A DNA stretch of 64,000 nt from DATKAS01 sp963773315 (GCA_963773315.1 CAVZAF010000001.1:70937-134936); one strand, 5' to 3'. Positions 17,160-28,223 are shown, counted from the stretch's first letter. The notes: generated by a model from the sequence alone, not told the origin. Numbers and translations: made by a program.

Positions 17160-18554
17160 GTGGTCCCGCATCTGTCCGTGTCGGAGCGGGTTGCTCGAGG
17201 GAAAGCGGCACACGCCGAGGTGCCGCGTTCGAGCCACGCTGGCTTCACCCCTGGTGCGACCCGGCCTGACCCGGTGGAGCTGCTGGAGGGCCAGGCCGCG
17301 ACAAGAGTCCCAGAGCTGGTCCCGATCCGCTATGGGCGGATGCTGGTCTCGCCGTTCACCTTCTATCGGGGCGCTGCGCTCATCATGGCCAGCGACTTGG
17401 CCAACACGCCCCGCTCGGGGCTCACGACCCAGCTGTGCGGCGATGCGCACCTCATGAACTTCGGGGTGTTCGGGTCACCGGACCGCCGGCTGGTGTTTGA
17501 CATGAACGACTTCGACGAGACGCTCCCCGGCCCGTGGGAATGGGACGTCAAGCGGCTCGCGGCGAGCTTCGCGATCGCTGGCCGCGACAACGGGTACTCG
17601 GTCAAGGAACGCAACAAGGTGTTGTTGAGCGTCGTGGGCGGCTACCGGTCGGCGATGCGTGAGTTCGCCGAGATGGCCAATCTGGATGTGTGGTACTCGC
17701 GTTTTGACGTCGACGCGTTGCTGAAGGAAATGAAGGCCGAGCTCGACCGGCGTGCCCTCAAGCGCGGCGAGGCCAACGTGGCCAAGGCCCGCACCCGAGA
17801 CAGCATGCAAGCGCTCGACAAGCTCACCCACATCGTCGACGGCGAGCGACGCATCATCAGCGACCCGCCCCTCATCGAGCCCGTCGAGGAGCTCGCGGGC
17901 GGGATGCAAGCAGAACAGATCACGGACTGGCTCCGGGCCGCCCTCCGCAAATACCGCAGCACCCTCCAGTCCGACCGTCGCCACCTGCTCGAGGACTTCC
18001 ACATTGTCCACGCCGCTCGCAAGGTGGTCGGGGTGGGCAGCGTCGGGACGAGAGCGTGGATCTTGCTGATGTTGGGCCGCGACGACGCCGATCCGTTGTT
18101 CTTGCAGGCCAAAGAAGCCCAACCGTCCGTGCTCGAGGACTTTGTCGGACCGACCCGACACGTCTCCAACGGTGAGCGCGTCGTGCACGGCCAGCACGTC
18201 ATGGCCGCGGCGAGCGACATCTTCTTGGGGTGGGTCACCCTCGAAGGTCTCGACGGGGTATCCCACGACTTCTACGTCCGTCAGCTCCGAGACTGGAAGG
18301 GCTCAGCCGTCATCGAGGGCCAGCTTCCCGCCACCGCGGCCTACTACGGCCGTGTCTGCGGCTCGAGCCTCGCCCGCGCCCACGCCCGCTCCGGAGACCG
18401 CGTCGCCATCGCCGCCTACCTCGGCGCAAAGGACACCTTCGATCAGGCCCTCGCCGAGTTCTCCGAGGCCTACGCCGACCAGAACGAACGCGACTACGAC
18501 ACCCTCGTCCGAGCCGAGATGAACGGCCGCATCACCGCCCAACGCGGGCTGTGA
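17160..18554 (+). CDS. DUF2252-family protein
   Basis: A 464-residue protein with the family's hallmark motifs: PIRYGRMLVSPFTFYRG near residue 55, LCGDAHLMNFG near 100, FDMNDFDETLPGPWEWDVKR near 117, and RQLRDWKGS and YYGRVCGSSLARAHARSGD near the end. GDAHxxNFG with DFD recalls the catalytic loop and metal motif of aminoglycoside-kinase-like folds, so a phosphotransferase-like activity is plausible but unproven. GTG 17160 lies seven bases after repeat copy B, leaving little room for a leader. Confidence 0.88.
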   Translation: MVPHLSVSERVARGKAAHAEVPRSSHAGFTPGATRPDPVELLEGQAATRVPELVPIRYGRMLVSPFTFYRGAALIMASDLANTPRSGLTTQLCGDAHLMNFGVFGSPDRRLVFDMNDFDETLPGPWEWDVKRLAASFAIAGRDNGYSVKERNKVLLSVVGGYRSAMREFAEMANLDVWYSRFDVDALLKEMKAELDRRALKRGEANVAKARTRDSMQALDKLTHIVDGERRIISDPPLIEPVEELAGGMQAEQITDWLRAALRKYRSTLQSDRRHLLEDFHIVHAARKVVGVGSVGTRAWILLMLGRDDADPLFLQAKEAQPSVLEDFVGPTRHVSNGERVVHGQHVMAAASDIFLGWVTLEGLDGVSHDFYVRQLRDWKGSAVIEGQLPATAAYYGRVCGSSLARAHARSGDRVAIAAYLGAKDTFDQALAEFSEAYADQNERDYDTLVRAEMNGRITAQRGL

Positions 18555-18677
18555 ACCGGCTTGGCCGTCGGGTCCTACCCAGCCCGTAGGACGTAGTCGA
18601 GCGACCGGCCGAGGACCTCGCCGCCGGACGCGTCTGATGGGACCTGAGACTTCACGAAGGAACAAGGGTGACGGGGC

Positions 18678-19253
18678 ATGGCTGCAATCGATACGCAGGG
18701 CAAGGAACTGAAGAACACCGGGTACGAGATCTTCATCGGCGCGCTCTCGGTGCTGTCGATCGTGAACATTGTCCTGCTCTACGCGATCAACGATCCGCAG
18801 CTCAACAAGGTGCTCTGGGTCATGAACGTGCCCTTGAGCGCGATCTTCCTCGCCGACTTCACCTACCGCCTGTTCACCGCCGAGTCGAAGTCCGCCTACT
18901 TCTTCCGGCAGTTCGGCTGGGCCGACCTGCTCGCCAGCCTCCCGTTCGAGCAGGCAAAGATCCTGCGGATCTTCCGGCTCGTGCGGGTCTTCCGACTGCT
19001 GCGCGACTATGGCGTCAAGAACATCACCCGCAGTCTGGTGAAGGACCGCGCCGGCAGCGCGCTCTACACCCTGCTCCTCATGGGCATCTTGGTTCTCGAG
19101 TTCGGCAGCCTCGAGATGCTCAACATCGAGCAGTACGCGCCCGGCGCGAACATCACGTCGCCCGCGAGTTGGTCGTCGTCGATGATGAGCTCGGGGGAGA
19201 CGTCGACGATGACTTTGTGGATGGTGCCGGTGAAGGTGAAGGGTGGCTTGTAG
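18678..19253 (+). pseudogene. Voltage-sensor ion channel, truncated before the pore
   Basis: The first 155 residues are S1-S4 and S5 of an ion-transport-family channel: IFIGALSVLSIVNIVLLYA, IFLADFTYRLF, the S4 voltage sensor ILRIFRLVRVFRLLRDYG with regularly spaced Arg, then LYTLLLMGILVLEFGSLEML. After QYAPGANIT the family expects a pore helix and a TVGYGD selectivity filter. Instead the frame runs for about 30 residues through the antisense of the neighbouring sulfatase and stops. No pore is present, so the product should not conduct. ATG 18678 is preceded by an AAGGAACAAGG site. Confidence 0.75.
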
Positions 19254-21497
19254 GTGGGCACGACGGCGGCTCCGGCGTCGTAGCCGCACGAGAGCCCTTC
19301 GAGGCCGAACAAGATCGGTGTGGTGATGGGGATCTCGGTGTTGGCGACAAGTCTGCCGTCGAAGTACAGCTGGCCCAGCCCCCCCGCTCCGCGTCCCTCG
19401 AGGATGCTGGGTGGTGTGGTGACTTCGAACTCGAACCGCACGGTGACCGGTCCCGTGGGGAGCGGCTCTTCGGAGACGACTTCGTACAGGTGCTTGCCGA
19501 CATAGTTGTGGACGTAGCGCAGCCGACCGTCCTGCACGTAGAGGGAGAAGCCGCCGGTGTAACCCGCCTGGGCCAATAGGACGCCTTCGGCTCCTTCGGG
19601 TATGTCGAGGTCAGCGGTGATGCTGTGCGGGCGGTTGATGACCGGCGGCGTGTTGAACGTGGGAACGACGGAAAGACCGGGGTAGTACACAAATTGCTCG
19701 CGGTCTTTGCTCGCTTTGGGACGCTCGACGAACGCCCGCTGGAGGAACGTGCCGTCCAGTGGGAGCACGTTGTACTTCTCGGCCTCGACCCACCACAGGG
19801 CGATCAGCTCGCGCAGCTTCTCGGGGTGTTCGCCCGCGACGTTGCGGCTCTCCGCCGGATCCTCCGCGAGGTTGAACAGCTGCCACTCCTCGGCATCGAG
19901 AACCTCCAGGACTGCGGGGGTGATCTGGTCGAAGAGGTGCCGTCCTTTCTCGGCGGCCTCGGCAAGACTGGGTCCCGGCCACCCGCACACTGCGCGCCAA
20001 CCGTCGTGGTCGATCGCCCGGTTGCCGAGCATCTCGAAGTACTGCGTCGTATGGCGTGTCGGCGCCTTCGCGTCGTGGATCGTGTGGGCGAAGCTCACGC
20101 CCTCCATCGGCGCCTGCTTCACACCGCCGATCGTCTCGGGCGGCTCGAGCCCGAGCAGGTCCAGGACGGTCGGCACCATGTCGATGATGTGCGCGTACTG
20201 GCTGCGCAGCTCACCTGGTGTTCCGATACGGGCCGGCCAGTGCAAGATGAACGGGTTGGTGCAGCCACCGCGGAACACCTCCCGCTTCCAGCGCCGGAAG
20301 GGCGTGTTGCCGGCCATCGCCCAGCCCCACGGGTAATGCCCGTACGAGGTCGGGCCGCCCAGCTCGTCGATCCGAGGAAAGATGTCCTCGTCCCTCTCCT
20401 CGACGAAGTTGATGAAGCTCGTCTCGGTGAACTTGCCCTGCGTTCCTCCCTCGGCGCTGGCACCGTTGTCGGAGATCACCATGATCAATGTGTTTTCGAG
20501 CTCACCGATGCGTTCGAGCGTGTCGAGGATCCGCCCGAACTGGTGATCCGCGTGGGAAACGAAGCCCGCGTAGACCTGCATCATCCGCGCGTACAGACGC
20601 TTCTGATCGTCGGTCAAGCTGTCCCACTCGGGCACGTCAGGGTCGTGCGGTGGCAGCGTCGCGTTGGTCGCCACGATGCCGAGCTCCTTTTGACGTGCGA
20701 AGACGATGCGCCGGTACTCGTCCCAGCCCATGTCGAACTTCCCGTTGTATTTCTCGATCCACTCGCGTGGAGAGTGATGCGGCGACTTCCCGGCCGCGGA
20801 CGCGTGATACAGCAAGAAGGGCTTGTCGGGCGCGTTGATGTGCGCGTCGAGAATGAAACGGATCGCATGGTCGACCGTGTCTGCGTCGACGTGGTAGCCC
20901 TCCTCGGGCGTCTTTTCGGCCTCGACCGGATGGTTGTCGTGGACGAGCTCGGGATACCAGCTGCTGCTCTCACAACCCAGCCAGCCATAGAACCGCTCGA
21001 AACCACGTCCAATCGGCCAACGGTTGAACGGCCCCGCTGGCGAGCTGTCCTCCGACGGAGCGACATGCCACTTGCCCGTGATGAACGTGTTGTAACCGTG
21101 CGGCTTGAGAATCTCCGAGATCATCCCGTTCTCGAACGGCATCCGCCCATCCGAGCCCGGAAAGCCAGTCGCGCCCTCGGTGACGCACGAGATGTGGTTG
21201 GAATGATGGTTGCGGCCGGTCAAGATGCACGACCGCGACGGCGAACACAACGCTGCCGTGTGCATGTTCGTGTACCGCAAACCGTTCGCGGCCAGCCGGT
21301 CGATATTCGGGGTCTCGACAAGACCGCCGAACGCGCTCGATCTGCGCGTACCCGACGTCATCGAGCACGAAGAAGATCACGTTCGGCGCGCCCTCAACCG
21401 CACGTGCCATCGCGGGCCACGCAGGACTCGACTCCTCGACCGTCCGACCGATGACACCACCAAACGGCGCGCCAGGTTCGTACTCGACAATCGGCAT
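19064..21497 (-). CDS. Arylsulfatase, frameshifted and missing its C-terminus
   Basis: A type I sulfatase of about 780 residues. VIFFVLDDVGYAQ gives the N-terminal metal aspartates; ALCSPSRSCILTGR carries the CxPSR motif whose Cys becomes formylglycine; GKWHVAP, HHSPREW and MVISDNGASAEGG supply the remaining active-site residues; a C-terminal beta domain follows. It would hydrolyse sulfate esters. The frame breaks once near 21345 (within QIERVRR / SSAFGGLVETPN). At its 3' end, after IIDDDQLAGD near 19160, the frame runs into the antisense of the truncated channel, so the true C-terminus is missing. ATG 21497 opens MPIVEYEPGAPFGG. Confidence 0.85.
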
Positions 21498-21651
21498 CAG
21501 ACGAGCTCCTCATCCATTTCGCTACGGCTACCGGTGCGGACGTGAACTCCGCACATCGAACGACGCTTCTGAGCGTCCATCACGCTACTCATCATCAGCG
21601 GGCGCTCACCTGGGAGCGATCATGCCCGCTCCGCCAGCCCTCGATCCACAG

Positions 21652-22000
21652 CTACTGAAGTTGTACTCGCGCCCGATCTTCGTTCGTGCTGGCAAGCAAC
21701 CTGCAGTCCACGTCATGCGCGATCTCCCCTTCGCCCGCATCGAACGCTGCTCCCGGTTCGAGGTCGACGATCTTCCCCGCCCGATTCGTGCGGGGCACGC
21801 GACAGCCGCTGAGCGCGAGCGGAAGGTGTATCCGCCTGGCGTGGCCACCTCCGCGTCGTACTGCCCGGGGCCGCCAACCTTCTCGCCGAGCACTATCCAA
21901 AGCTCCTGCGAGTCGACGCCGGTCCACTCGAGTCGCACGAGGTTCGTACCCATCGCACCTCCCAGGTCGGTCCACGCGAGCACGAGGCCAAGACTTCCGA
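21652..22000 (-). CDS. Possible hypothetical protein, frameshifted
   Basis: Minus-strand sequence here could code a small beta-rich protein: RLEWTGVDSQELWIVLGEKV and PGQYDAEVATPGGYTF in one frame, then GKIVDLEPGAAFDAGEGEIA in the next, ending with a TAG at 21652. The two halves need one frameshift near 21800 to join. I do not recognise it. The rest of 21498-22112 shows nothing. Confidence 0.3.
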
Positions 22001-22112
22001 CTGCGGAGGAGTACCGCCCCCATCGCACACGAGTTATCCGTTCCTCGAGCGCTCTGCTCAACGCCGCGCGCGCTCTCGTCGCACGAAGTCCCAGGCAGCG
22101 CCCCTGGGAGGA

Positions 22113-22152
22113 CTAGCGACCCTTGCCCGGCAGGATGCGGTACGCGTCGTAG
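22113..22152 (-). repeat. Dispersed rel-tail repeat, copy A (3' end of rel)
   Basis: Codes the last residues of Rel, DAYRILPGKGR and the TAG stop. Four similar sequences occur at 6069, 7508, 9439 and 17114, where they are not part of a recognisable gene. Confidence 0.6.
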
Positions 22153-24370
22153 ACGCTGTCGATCTGACGGATCGTGCTGATCACCGAGTCGAGGTGCTGC
22201 GGGTCGGCGAGCTCGAACTCGAACCGCATCCGAGAGATGCGATCGTTTCCGGTCGAGGTCGAGCAGGCGATGATGTTGACGTGCTGGTCTGACAGCGCGT
22301 TCGACACGTCACGGAGCAAGCCGCGAGCGATCGAGCGCCTTCACCTCGATCGCGGCGACGAAGACCGTGTCGGCCTCGCCGTCCCACTCGACGTCGATGA
22401 CTCGGTCGCTCTGACCCGTCGACAGCGACACCGCGTTCGCGCAGTCGGCACGATGCACCGAGACCCCACGACCCCGCGTGACGAAGCCGACGATCTCGTC
22501 GCCCGGCACCGGCGTGCAGCACCGCGACAGGCGCACCATCACGTCGTCGAGGCCCTCGACGTGGATGCCCGCGTTGTCGGTGCGCTTGTTCTTCCGCGGC
22601 GTGCGGACGGAGATCGGCAGGCGCTCCTCGGTCTCCTCCTCGCCTTCGCGCAGGATCCGGCCGACACGCTGGGCGATCGCCGAGCCCGAGACACGGTTGT
22701 CGCCGATCGCGACGTACAAGCCCCTCGAGGTTCTGGTAGCTCATCGTCACCGCCGTCTTCTCGAGGATGTCGCGTGCCCAGCAGCTTCTGGACGGGCAGT
22801 CCCTCGCGCCGCATCGCCTTGACGAGCTCCTCGCGGCCGGTCTCGATCGCGTCCTCGCGGCGCTCACGCGAGAACCACTGACGGATCTTGTTGCGCGCCC
22901 TCGGCGAGACGACGATCTTCAGCCAGTCGCGTGACGGCGCCGCGCCCTCGACCTTCGACGTGAAGATCTCGCAGGTGTCGCCCGAGAGCAGCGTCGAGTC
23001 GAGCGGGACGAGCCGCCCGTTGACCCTAGCGCCGATGCACGAGTGCCCGACCTCGGTGTGCACGGAGTATGCGAAGTCGATCGGTGTGGCACCTCGCGGG
23101 CAGCGTGACGACCCTGCCCTTCGGCGTGAAGACGAACACCTCGTCCTGATCGAGGTCGGTCTTCAGGTTCTCCATGAACTGGGCGGGATCGCTCGTCTCC
23201 TGCTGCCAGTCGACGATGCGGTTCAGCCACGCGATGTCAGATGCCGGCGTGTTCTCCTTGTAGCTCCAGTGCGCGGCGACACCGAACTCGGAGCGCTGGT
23301 GCATCTCCCGCGTGCGGATCTGCACCTCGAGCGGCTTGCCTCCGGACCCCACCACCGTCGTGTGCAGCGACTGGTAGAGGTTGAACTTCGGCATCGCGAT
23401 GTAGTCCTTGAAGCGTCCTTGCACGGGCTTCCACGTCGCGTGGATCGAGCCGAGCGCTGCGTAGCAGTCCTTCACCGTGTCGACGATGACCCGGATGCCG
23501 ACGAGATCGAAGATCTCGTCGAACTCCCGACCCTTCACGACCATCTTCTCGTAGATGCTCCAGAGGTGCTTCGGGCGCCCGGTCACCTCGGCCGTGATGC
23601 GCAGCTCCGCGAGCCGAGTGCGCACCTGCTCGAGCACGTCGTCGAGGTACTCGTCGCGCTCGGGCGCACCGCGTCGACACCATGTGGTCGATCTCGGCGT
23701 AGCGCTTCGGATGCAGCGAGGCGAACGCGAGGTCTTCGAGCTGCTGCTTCATCTCCTGCATGCCGAGGCGATGCGCGAGGGGCGCGTAGATGTCGAGCGT
23801 CTCCTGCGCGGTGCGCCGCTGCTTGTGCTCGGGGAACGCGGCGATGGTGCGCATGTTGTGCAGCCGGTCGGACAGCTTGATGATCAGGACTCGCAGGTCC
23901 TTCGCCATCGCGACGAGCATCTTGCGCATCGTGGCGGCCTGTTGCTCTTCCTTGGAGTCGAAGCGGATGCGCTCGAGCTTGGTGACACCGTCGACGATCG
24001 ACGGCGACTCTCAGCTGCCGAACTCGCGCTGCACGTCGTCGAGCGTGACGACCGTGTCCTCGACCGCGTCGTGCAGCAGCGCGGCCGACACCGTGGTCTC
24101 GTCGAGGCCGAGCTCGGCGACGATCCGCGCCACGGCGACGGGGTGGTTGATGTAGCGCTCGCCCGGACTTGCGGAACTGCTCGCGCGTGCGCGGTGGCCG
24201 CGACCTCGTAGGCGCGGGTGATCGTCGAGGTGCTCGCCTTCGGGTGGCGGGACTCGGTACGCGGCGACGACCGGCGCGACCTCGTCCGCCGGCGCGGCAG
24301 CCTGCCGCCGCCAGGGAAGCACCCGGTCGACCGTGGCCACCGCTACTCCCTGCCCACTGACGTCATTCAT
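22113..24370 (-). CDS. relA: Bifunctional (p)ppGpp synthetase/hydrolase Rel, multiply frameshifted
   Basis: The stringent-response enzyme. Pieced together it has normal length, about 750 residues, and domain order: HD hydrolase (RYINHPVAVARIVAE, LLHDAVEDT), synthetase (YQSLHTTVVGSGGKPLEVQI, EFGVAAHWSYKE), TGS (FTPKGRVVTLPA, HSCIGARVNGRLVPLDS), a zinc-finger-like region (RLSRCCTPVPGDEIVGFVTR) and a C-terminal ACT (DQHVNIIACSTSTGNDRISR). It is interrupted at about 22325, 22718, 22768, 23093, 23672, 24013 (in-frame stop), 24168, 24182 and 24228. Rel loss together with SecF and Apt loss is implausible, so these are probably sequence errors. Its ATG at 24370 overlaps the apt stop. Confidence 0.85.
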
Positions 24371-24898
24371 AGGTGATCAGCGAGACCATCTCGTAACCGC
24401 CCGAGGCGATGGCGTCCCCGAGGAACCCGAGCTCGATGAGAAAGCCGAGCCCGACGACCGAGCCACCGAGCGCCTCGACGAGCCGGATCGTCGCCGCCGC
24501 CGTGCCGCCCGTGGCCAGCACGTCGTCGATGATCAGGACCCGCTGGCCGGCCAGCACGCCGTCACGGTGGATCTCGAGCCGGTCGGTGCCGTACTCGAGC
24601 GTCGTAGTCCTCACTGGCGATCTCGGCCGGGAGCTTTCCTGGCTTGCGCACCGGCACGAACCCCGCGCCGAACCGATAGGCCACGGGCGCGGCGAGGATG
24701 AAGCCCCGCGCCTCGATGCCGACCACCCGATCGACCTCGACGCCCGCGAAGTGGTCGGCGATCGCGTCGATCGAGAAGCGAAACGCGTCGACGTCGGCCC
24801 AGCAGCGGAGTGACGTCTTTGAAGACGATGCCGGGCTTCGGGAAGTCGGGCACGTCGCGGACGAGCTCCTCGAGCCACATCGCGTCGACCGTCATCAC
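24363..24898 (-). CDS. apt: Adenine phosphoribosyltransferase, frameshifted
   Basis: Salvages adenine with PRPP to AMP. Visible parts: DAMWLEELVRDVPDFPKPGI and FKDVTPLL at the N-terminus, VVGIEARGFILAAPVAYRFG in a second frame, and the PRPP loop RVLIIDDVLATGGTAAATIR with LVEALGGSVVGLGFLIEL near the C-terminus. Reading it through needs shifts near 24612 and 24815. Total length of about 178 residues is normal. The secF-apt-rel order is the usual one in actinobacteria. The stop at 24363 overlaps the rel start. Confidence 0.85.
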
Positions 24899-24975
24899 TC
24901 GAGGCTACCGCCGCCGCCGCTCGCCTCAGCGGCTCGCCGTGCGGTCCAGTGCTCCAAAGCGCTGCGCGACCGCGC

Positions 24976-26180
24976 TCAGCGCGCTTCTTCTTGCGCGGCC
25001 GAGGCGGATGACCGAGCGCAGCCGCCGGTCGACGCACCGGTTGCCGCGCCCGCTGGCAACGGAGCACGGGCGTCGCTCCGGCGTCGCAGCACCCGAGCGG
25101 CCCGACGCCGAGCTGGCGACCGAGAGTGGCGACCGCGGTCGCGGCCGGGATCGTCGAGAGCGACCGTCGTGCTGCCGAACTTCGCCTTCAGCGCTCGGTA
25201 CCGAGGCTCGCGCTCCTTGAGCGCAGCCAGGATCGGCGTGGCGATGAAGATCGACGAGTACGAGCCGGTGATGAGGCCGACGAGCAGCGCGAGGGCGAAG
25301 TCCTCCAGCGCAGTCGCACCCATCAGGATCGACCCGACGAAGAGCAGCGACATGCACGGGGAGCACGGCGCACAGCGTCGTGTTCAGCGACCGAGCGAGC
25401 ACCTGGTTCATGCTCAGGTTCACGACGTCGCCGTAGGTCGCGCGACCGCGTCGCGAGCACCCGGCGGTGTTCTCGTGCACCTTGTCGAACACGACGATGG
25501 TGTCATAGAGCGAGAAGCCGAGGATGGTGAGGAACGCGATCACGGTCGCCGGCGTGACCTCGAACCCGAAGAGCGAGTACACGCCAACACTGATGAGGAC
25601 GTCGTGCGCCACCGCGGCGAGCGCGGCGACGGCCATGCGCCACTCGAACCGGACCGTGATGTACAGGGCCAGCACGATGAAGAAGATGACGAGCGCGCGT
25701 ATCGCCTTGTGGGTGATCTCAGCACCCCACGTCGGGCCGATCGACGTGAAGCTCACCTCGCCGATGTCGACCTTCGCGTTGGTGGCGAGTGTCTGGCGCA
25801 CGCCGCTCGACGTGACGCCGGTCTGCGGCCCGGCCTGGGCCGCGGATGCGCTCACCGTCTGCGCCGCGCAGGGTCTGGATCTTTCCGTCGCTGATGCCGT
25901 AGTGCTCGAGTGTGCTTCGGGTCTCGCTGACGCTCGTTTTCGCCGCTGGGAATTCCCACGCCACGCCGCCCTCGAACTCGATGCCGAGGTTCAGGCCTCG
26001 AGTGAAGAGGGAGAGCAGGCTGACGAGGATCACCACGCCCGAGATGGTGAAGCCGATGCGGCGCTTGCCGACGAAGTCGAAGTGGGTCTCGCCGTGGTAC
26101 AGGCGGTGCAGCAGACCGCCGCGCGACGGCTTGGGCTCGGGTGCCCGCTCGTCTTCGGGACGGACGTCGAGGTCGGTCAT
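24976..26180 (-). CDS. secF: Protein translocase subunit SecF, frameshifted
   Basis: Partner of SecD in the SecDF complex that uses the proton gradient to pull exported proteins across the membrane. Segments seen: FTISGVVILVSLLSLFTRGLN then GIEFEGGVAWEFP, the family block RFEWRMAVAALAAVAHDVLI, FLTILGFSLYDTIVVFDKV, VNLSMNQVLARSLNTTLCAV and LALLVGLITGSYSSIFIATP. Frame changes near 25866 and 25355 are needed, and the loop near 25440-25460 may hold a further pair. The charged C-terminal tail (to 24976) is poorly defined. ATG 26180 overlaps the secD stop by four bases (ATGA). Confidence 0.88.
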
Positions 26181-27730
26181 CGCGATGCCCCCACCAGCGG
26201 CTTCTCGTCGGTCTCCATCGCCTCACCGCGGTGCACGCCGAGCACGTCGGGACCGGCGAAGGCCTTGCTGCGGCTGAGCAGGATCACGGCGGGCCTCGTG
26301 AAGAAGAACGACACGAGCATGTCGAGCAGGGTCGACAGGCCGAGGAAGAAGGCGAAGCCCCGCACAGAGCCGACCGTGAAGTACCAGAGGATGGCGGCGC
26401 CGATGAGCGATGCGCTGTCGGCGGCCAAGATCGTGCGGTATGCGCCGGAGAAGCTGCGCTCGGCCGACGACCGCAACGTGCGCCCGAGTCGCACGTCGTC
26501 CTTCAGCCGCTCGAAGTACACGACGTAGGAGTCGACGGTGACGCCGATCGACACGATGATGCCGGTGATGCCGGCGAGGGTGAGCGCGAGGCCGCGCGTC
26601 TGACCGAGATAGGAGACGATCGACCAGAGCAGAGCGCCGGAGATGAGAAGGCCACATGGCACGACGAGGCCGAGCCGCCGGTAGTAGATGAGCATGAAGA
26701 GCACGACGAGCAGCAGGCCGATGATGCCCGACACGATGCCGGCCCGCAGCGAGTCCTGACCGAGGCTCGCCGACACGGTCTGCACGGCTTGGGGCACGAG
26801 CGGCACGGGCAGCGAGCCGTAGCGGAGCACGAGGGCGAGGTTCTTCGCCTCACGCTCGCTGAAGTTGCCCGTGATCTGGATCTGGTCGCGGGTGAACGTC
26901 GGCGTCTGCACGACCGGCGACGACTTCACGACGCTGTCGAGCACGATCGCGATCTGCCCGGTCGGGCACGTGGCGTCACGGTTGAAGCAGCGCGTCGCGA
27001 GCTGGTTCCAGCCGTCGATGCCGACCGTTCCGGACTTCATCGTGAGGTGAACGCTCCACTGACCGCTGCTCGGGTCGACGCGCGCTTCCGCGCTCTCGAC
27101 GCCGGCGCCCGTCAGCGCAGCGGGACCGAGCTGGTACCGGGCCACGACGGCGTTGCTGCGATCCTTCTGCTCCAAGACGACCGTCTTCGTCGGGTCGTCC
27201 TGGTCGGCCGGCGTCGTCGGGATTGCCTGCGAAGCAGGGGCGGTGGTGCTCGCGCTGGCGTCGGTGCTCGACGAGCTCGCAGCAGTCGTGGACGAGCCCG
27301 GGACCGTCGTCGTCGCCCCCGCCACCGTGGTGGTCGAGCCGGGCGAGACACTCGCGGTGGGCACCGGCGTCGACGCGTCGGGCGGCAAGTTCTGCAGCGT
27401 CGGTCTGAAGCGCAGCTCTGCGGTCTGCCCGACGAGCTGGAGCGCACGGTCCTGATCCTTCACACCCGGGAGCTCGACGAGGATCGAGTTGCCCTGGCGA
27501 GTGATCTCGGGCTCGGCGACGCCGAGCGCGTCGACGCGGTTGCGGATGATCTCGATCGCCTGGTCGAGCACGCCGCTGTCGACCGACACCTTCGGCTGCA
27601 GCACGACCGACGCGCCACCCTGAAGGTCGAGGCCGAGCTGAGGCTTGTTGCCCACTGCGAGGGTGAGACCGAGCGCGATCACTGCGACCGCGATGGTGAT
27701 CACGAGTGAGAGGACGAGGTTGCGTCGCAT
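26177..27730 (-). CDS. secD: Protein translocase subunit SecD
   Basis: A 517-residue intact membrane protein. TM1 (VLSLVITIAVAVIALGLTLA), the family motif LGLDLQGGASVVL, the P1 head with RNRVDALGVAEPEI, a Thr/Ser/Ala-rich insertion of about 60 residues (near residues 115-175), and the C-terminal bundle of five segments including YYRRLGLVVPCGLLIS, LAGITGIIVSIGVTVDSYVV and ERSFSGAYRTILAADSASLI. The Asp in VTVDSYV is in the position of the proton-relay Asp. The low-complexity insertion in the periplasmic-side head is longer than usual. Confidence 0.93.
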   Translation of the reverse strand: MRRNLVLSLVITIAVAVIALGLTLAVGNKPQLGLDLQGGASVVLQPKVSVDSGVLDQAIEIIRNRVDALGVAEPEITRQGNSILVELPGVKDQDRALQLVGQTAELRFRPTLQNLPPDASTPVPTASVSPGSTTTVAGATTTVPGSSTTAASSSSTDASASTTAPASQAIPTTPADQDDPTKTVVLEQKDRSNAVVARYQLGPAALTGAGVESAEARVDPSSGQWSVHLTMKSGTVGIDGWNQLATRCFNRDATCPTGQIAIVLDSVVKSSPVVQTPTFTRDQIQITGNFSEREAKNLALVLRYGSLPVPLVPQAVQTVSASLGQDSLRAGIVSGIIGLLLVVLFMLIYYRRLGLVVPCGLLISGALLWSIVSYLGQTRGLALTLAGITGIIVSIGVTVDSYVVYFERLKDDVRLGRTLRSSAERSFSGAYRTILAADSASLIGAAILWYFTVGSVRGFAFFLGLSTLLDMLVSFFFTRPAVILLSRSKAFAGPDVLGVHRGEAMETDEKPLVGASR

Positions 27731-27732
27731 GG

Positions 27733-28140
27733 TCAGCTGTTGTCGTGCGCGTCGTCGGCGTCGGACGGCTCATCGTGCTCGTCGGCCGGCCCGCTCTTGC
27801 CAGTGCTCTTGTCGGTGCTCTTGTCGGTGCTCTTGTCGGTGCTCTTGCCGCCGCTGGTAGCGGTGCCCGGACCGGTCGTCGGAGCCGCACCCTTGGTCAG
27901 GATCCGCGACACCGCGCCGCGCGCCATGCGCATCTCGATGCCCTCGGCGACTTCGATGAGCAGTGTGTCGTCCTCGAGCTCGGTGACGATGCCGTAGATG
28001 CCCGACGACGTCATCACCTCGTCGCCGACCTCGGTCTCGCGAACCAGCGCCTGCTGCTCGCGCACCCGCTTCTGCTGCGGACGGATCAGGAGGGCGTACA
28101 TGAGCCCAAAGGTGACGGCAAGAAGAAGAAGTGCGCCCAC
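27733..28140 (-). CDS. yajC: Preprotein translocase subunit YajC
   Basis: A 135-residue accessory Sec protein: an N-terminal segment ending in FGLMYALLIRPQQKR, then the small beta domain VGDEVMTSSGIYGIVTELED and LIEVAEGIEMRMARGAVSRI. The C-terminal tail is unusual: three STDK units coded by exact 12-base repeats (about 27805-27850) and an acidic, His/Asp-rich end. GTG 28140 is used. It stands between tgt and secD as in other bacteria. Confidence 0.92.
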   Translation of the reverse strand: MGALLLLAVTFGLMYALLIRPQQKRVREQQALVRETEVGDEVMTSSGIYGIVTELEDDTLLIEVAEGIEMRMARGAVSRILTKGAAPTTGPGTATSGGKSTDKSTDKSTDKSTGKSGPADEHDEPSDADDAHDNS

Positions 28141-28223
28141 GGGGAAGGGTCCAGAGAGTTCGGCGATGGAGCGTTGAGCAGGCTAGTCCGGGGCAGCACC
28201 CCGATCACATCACCTGAGCGGCC

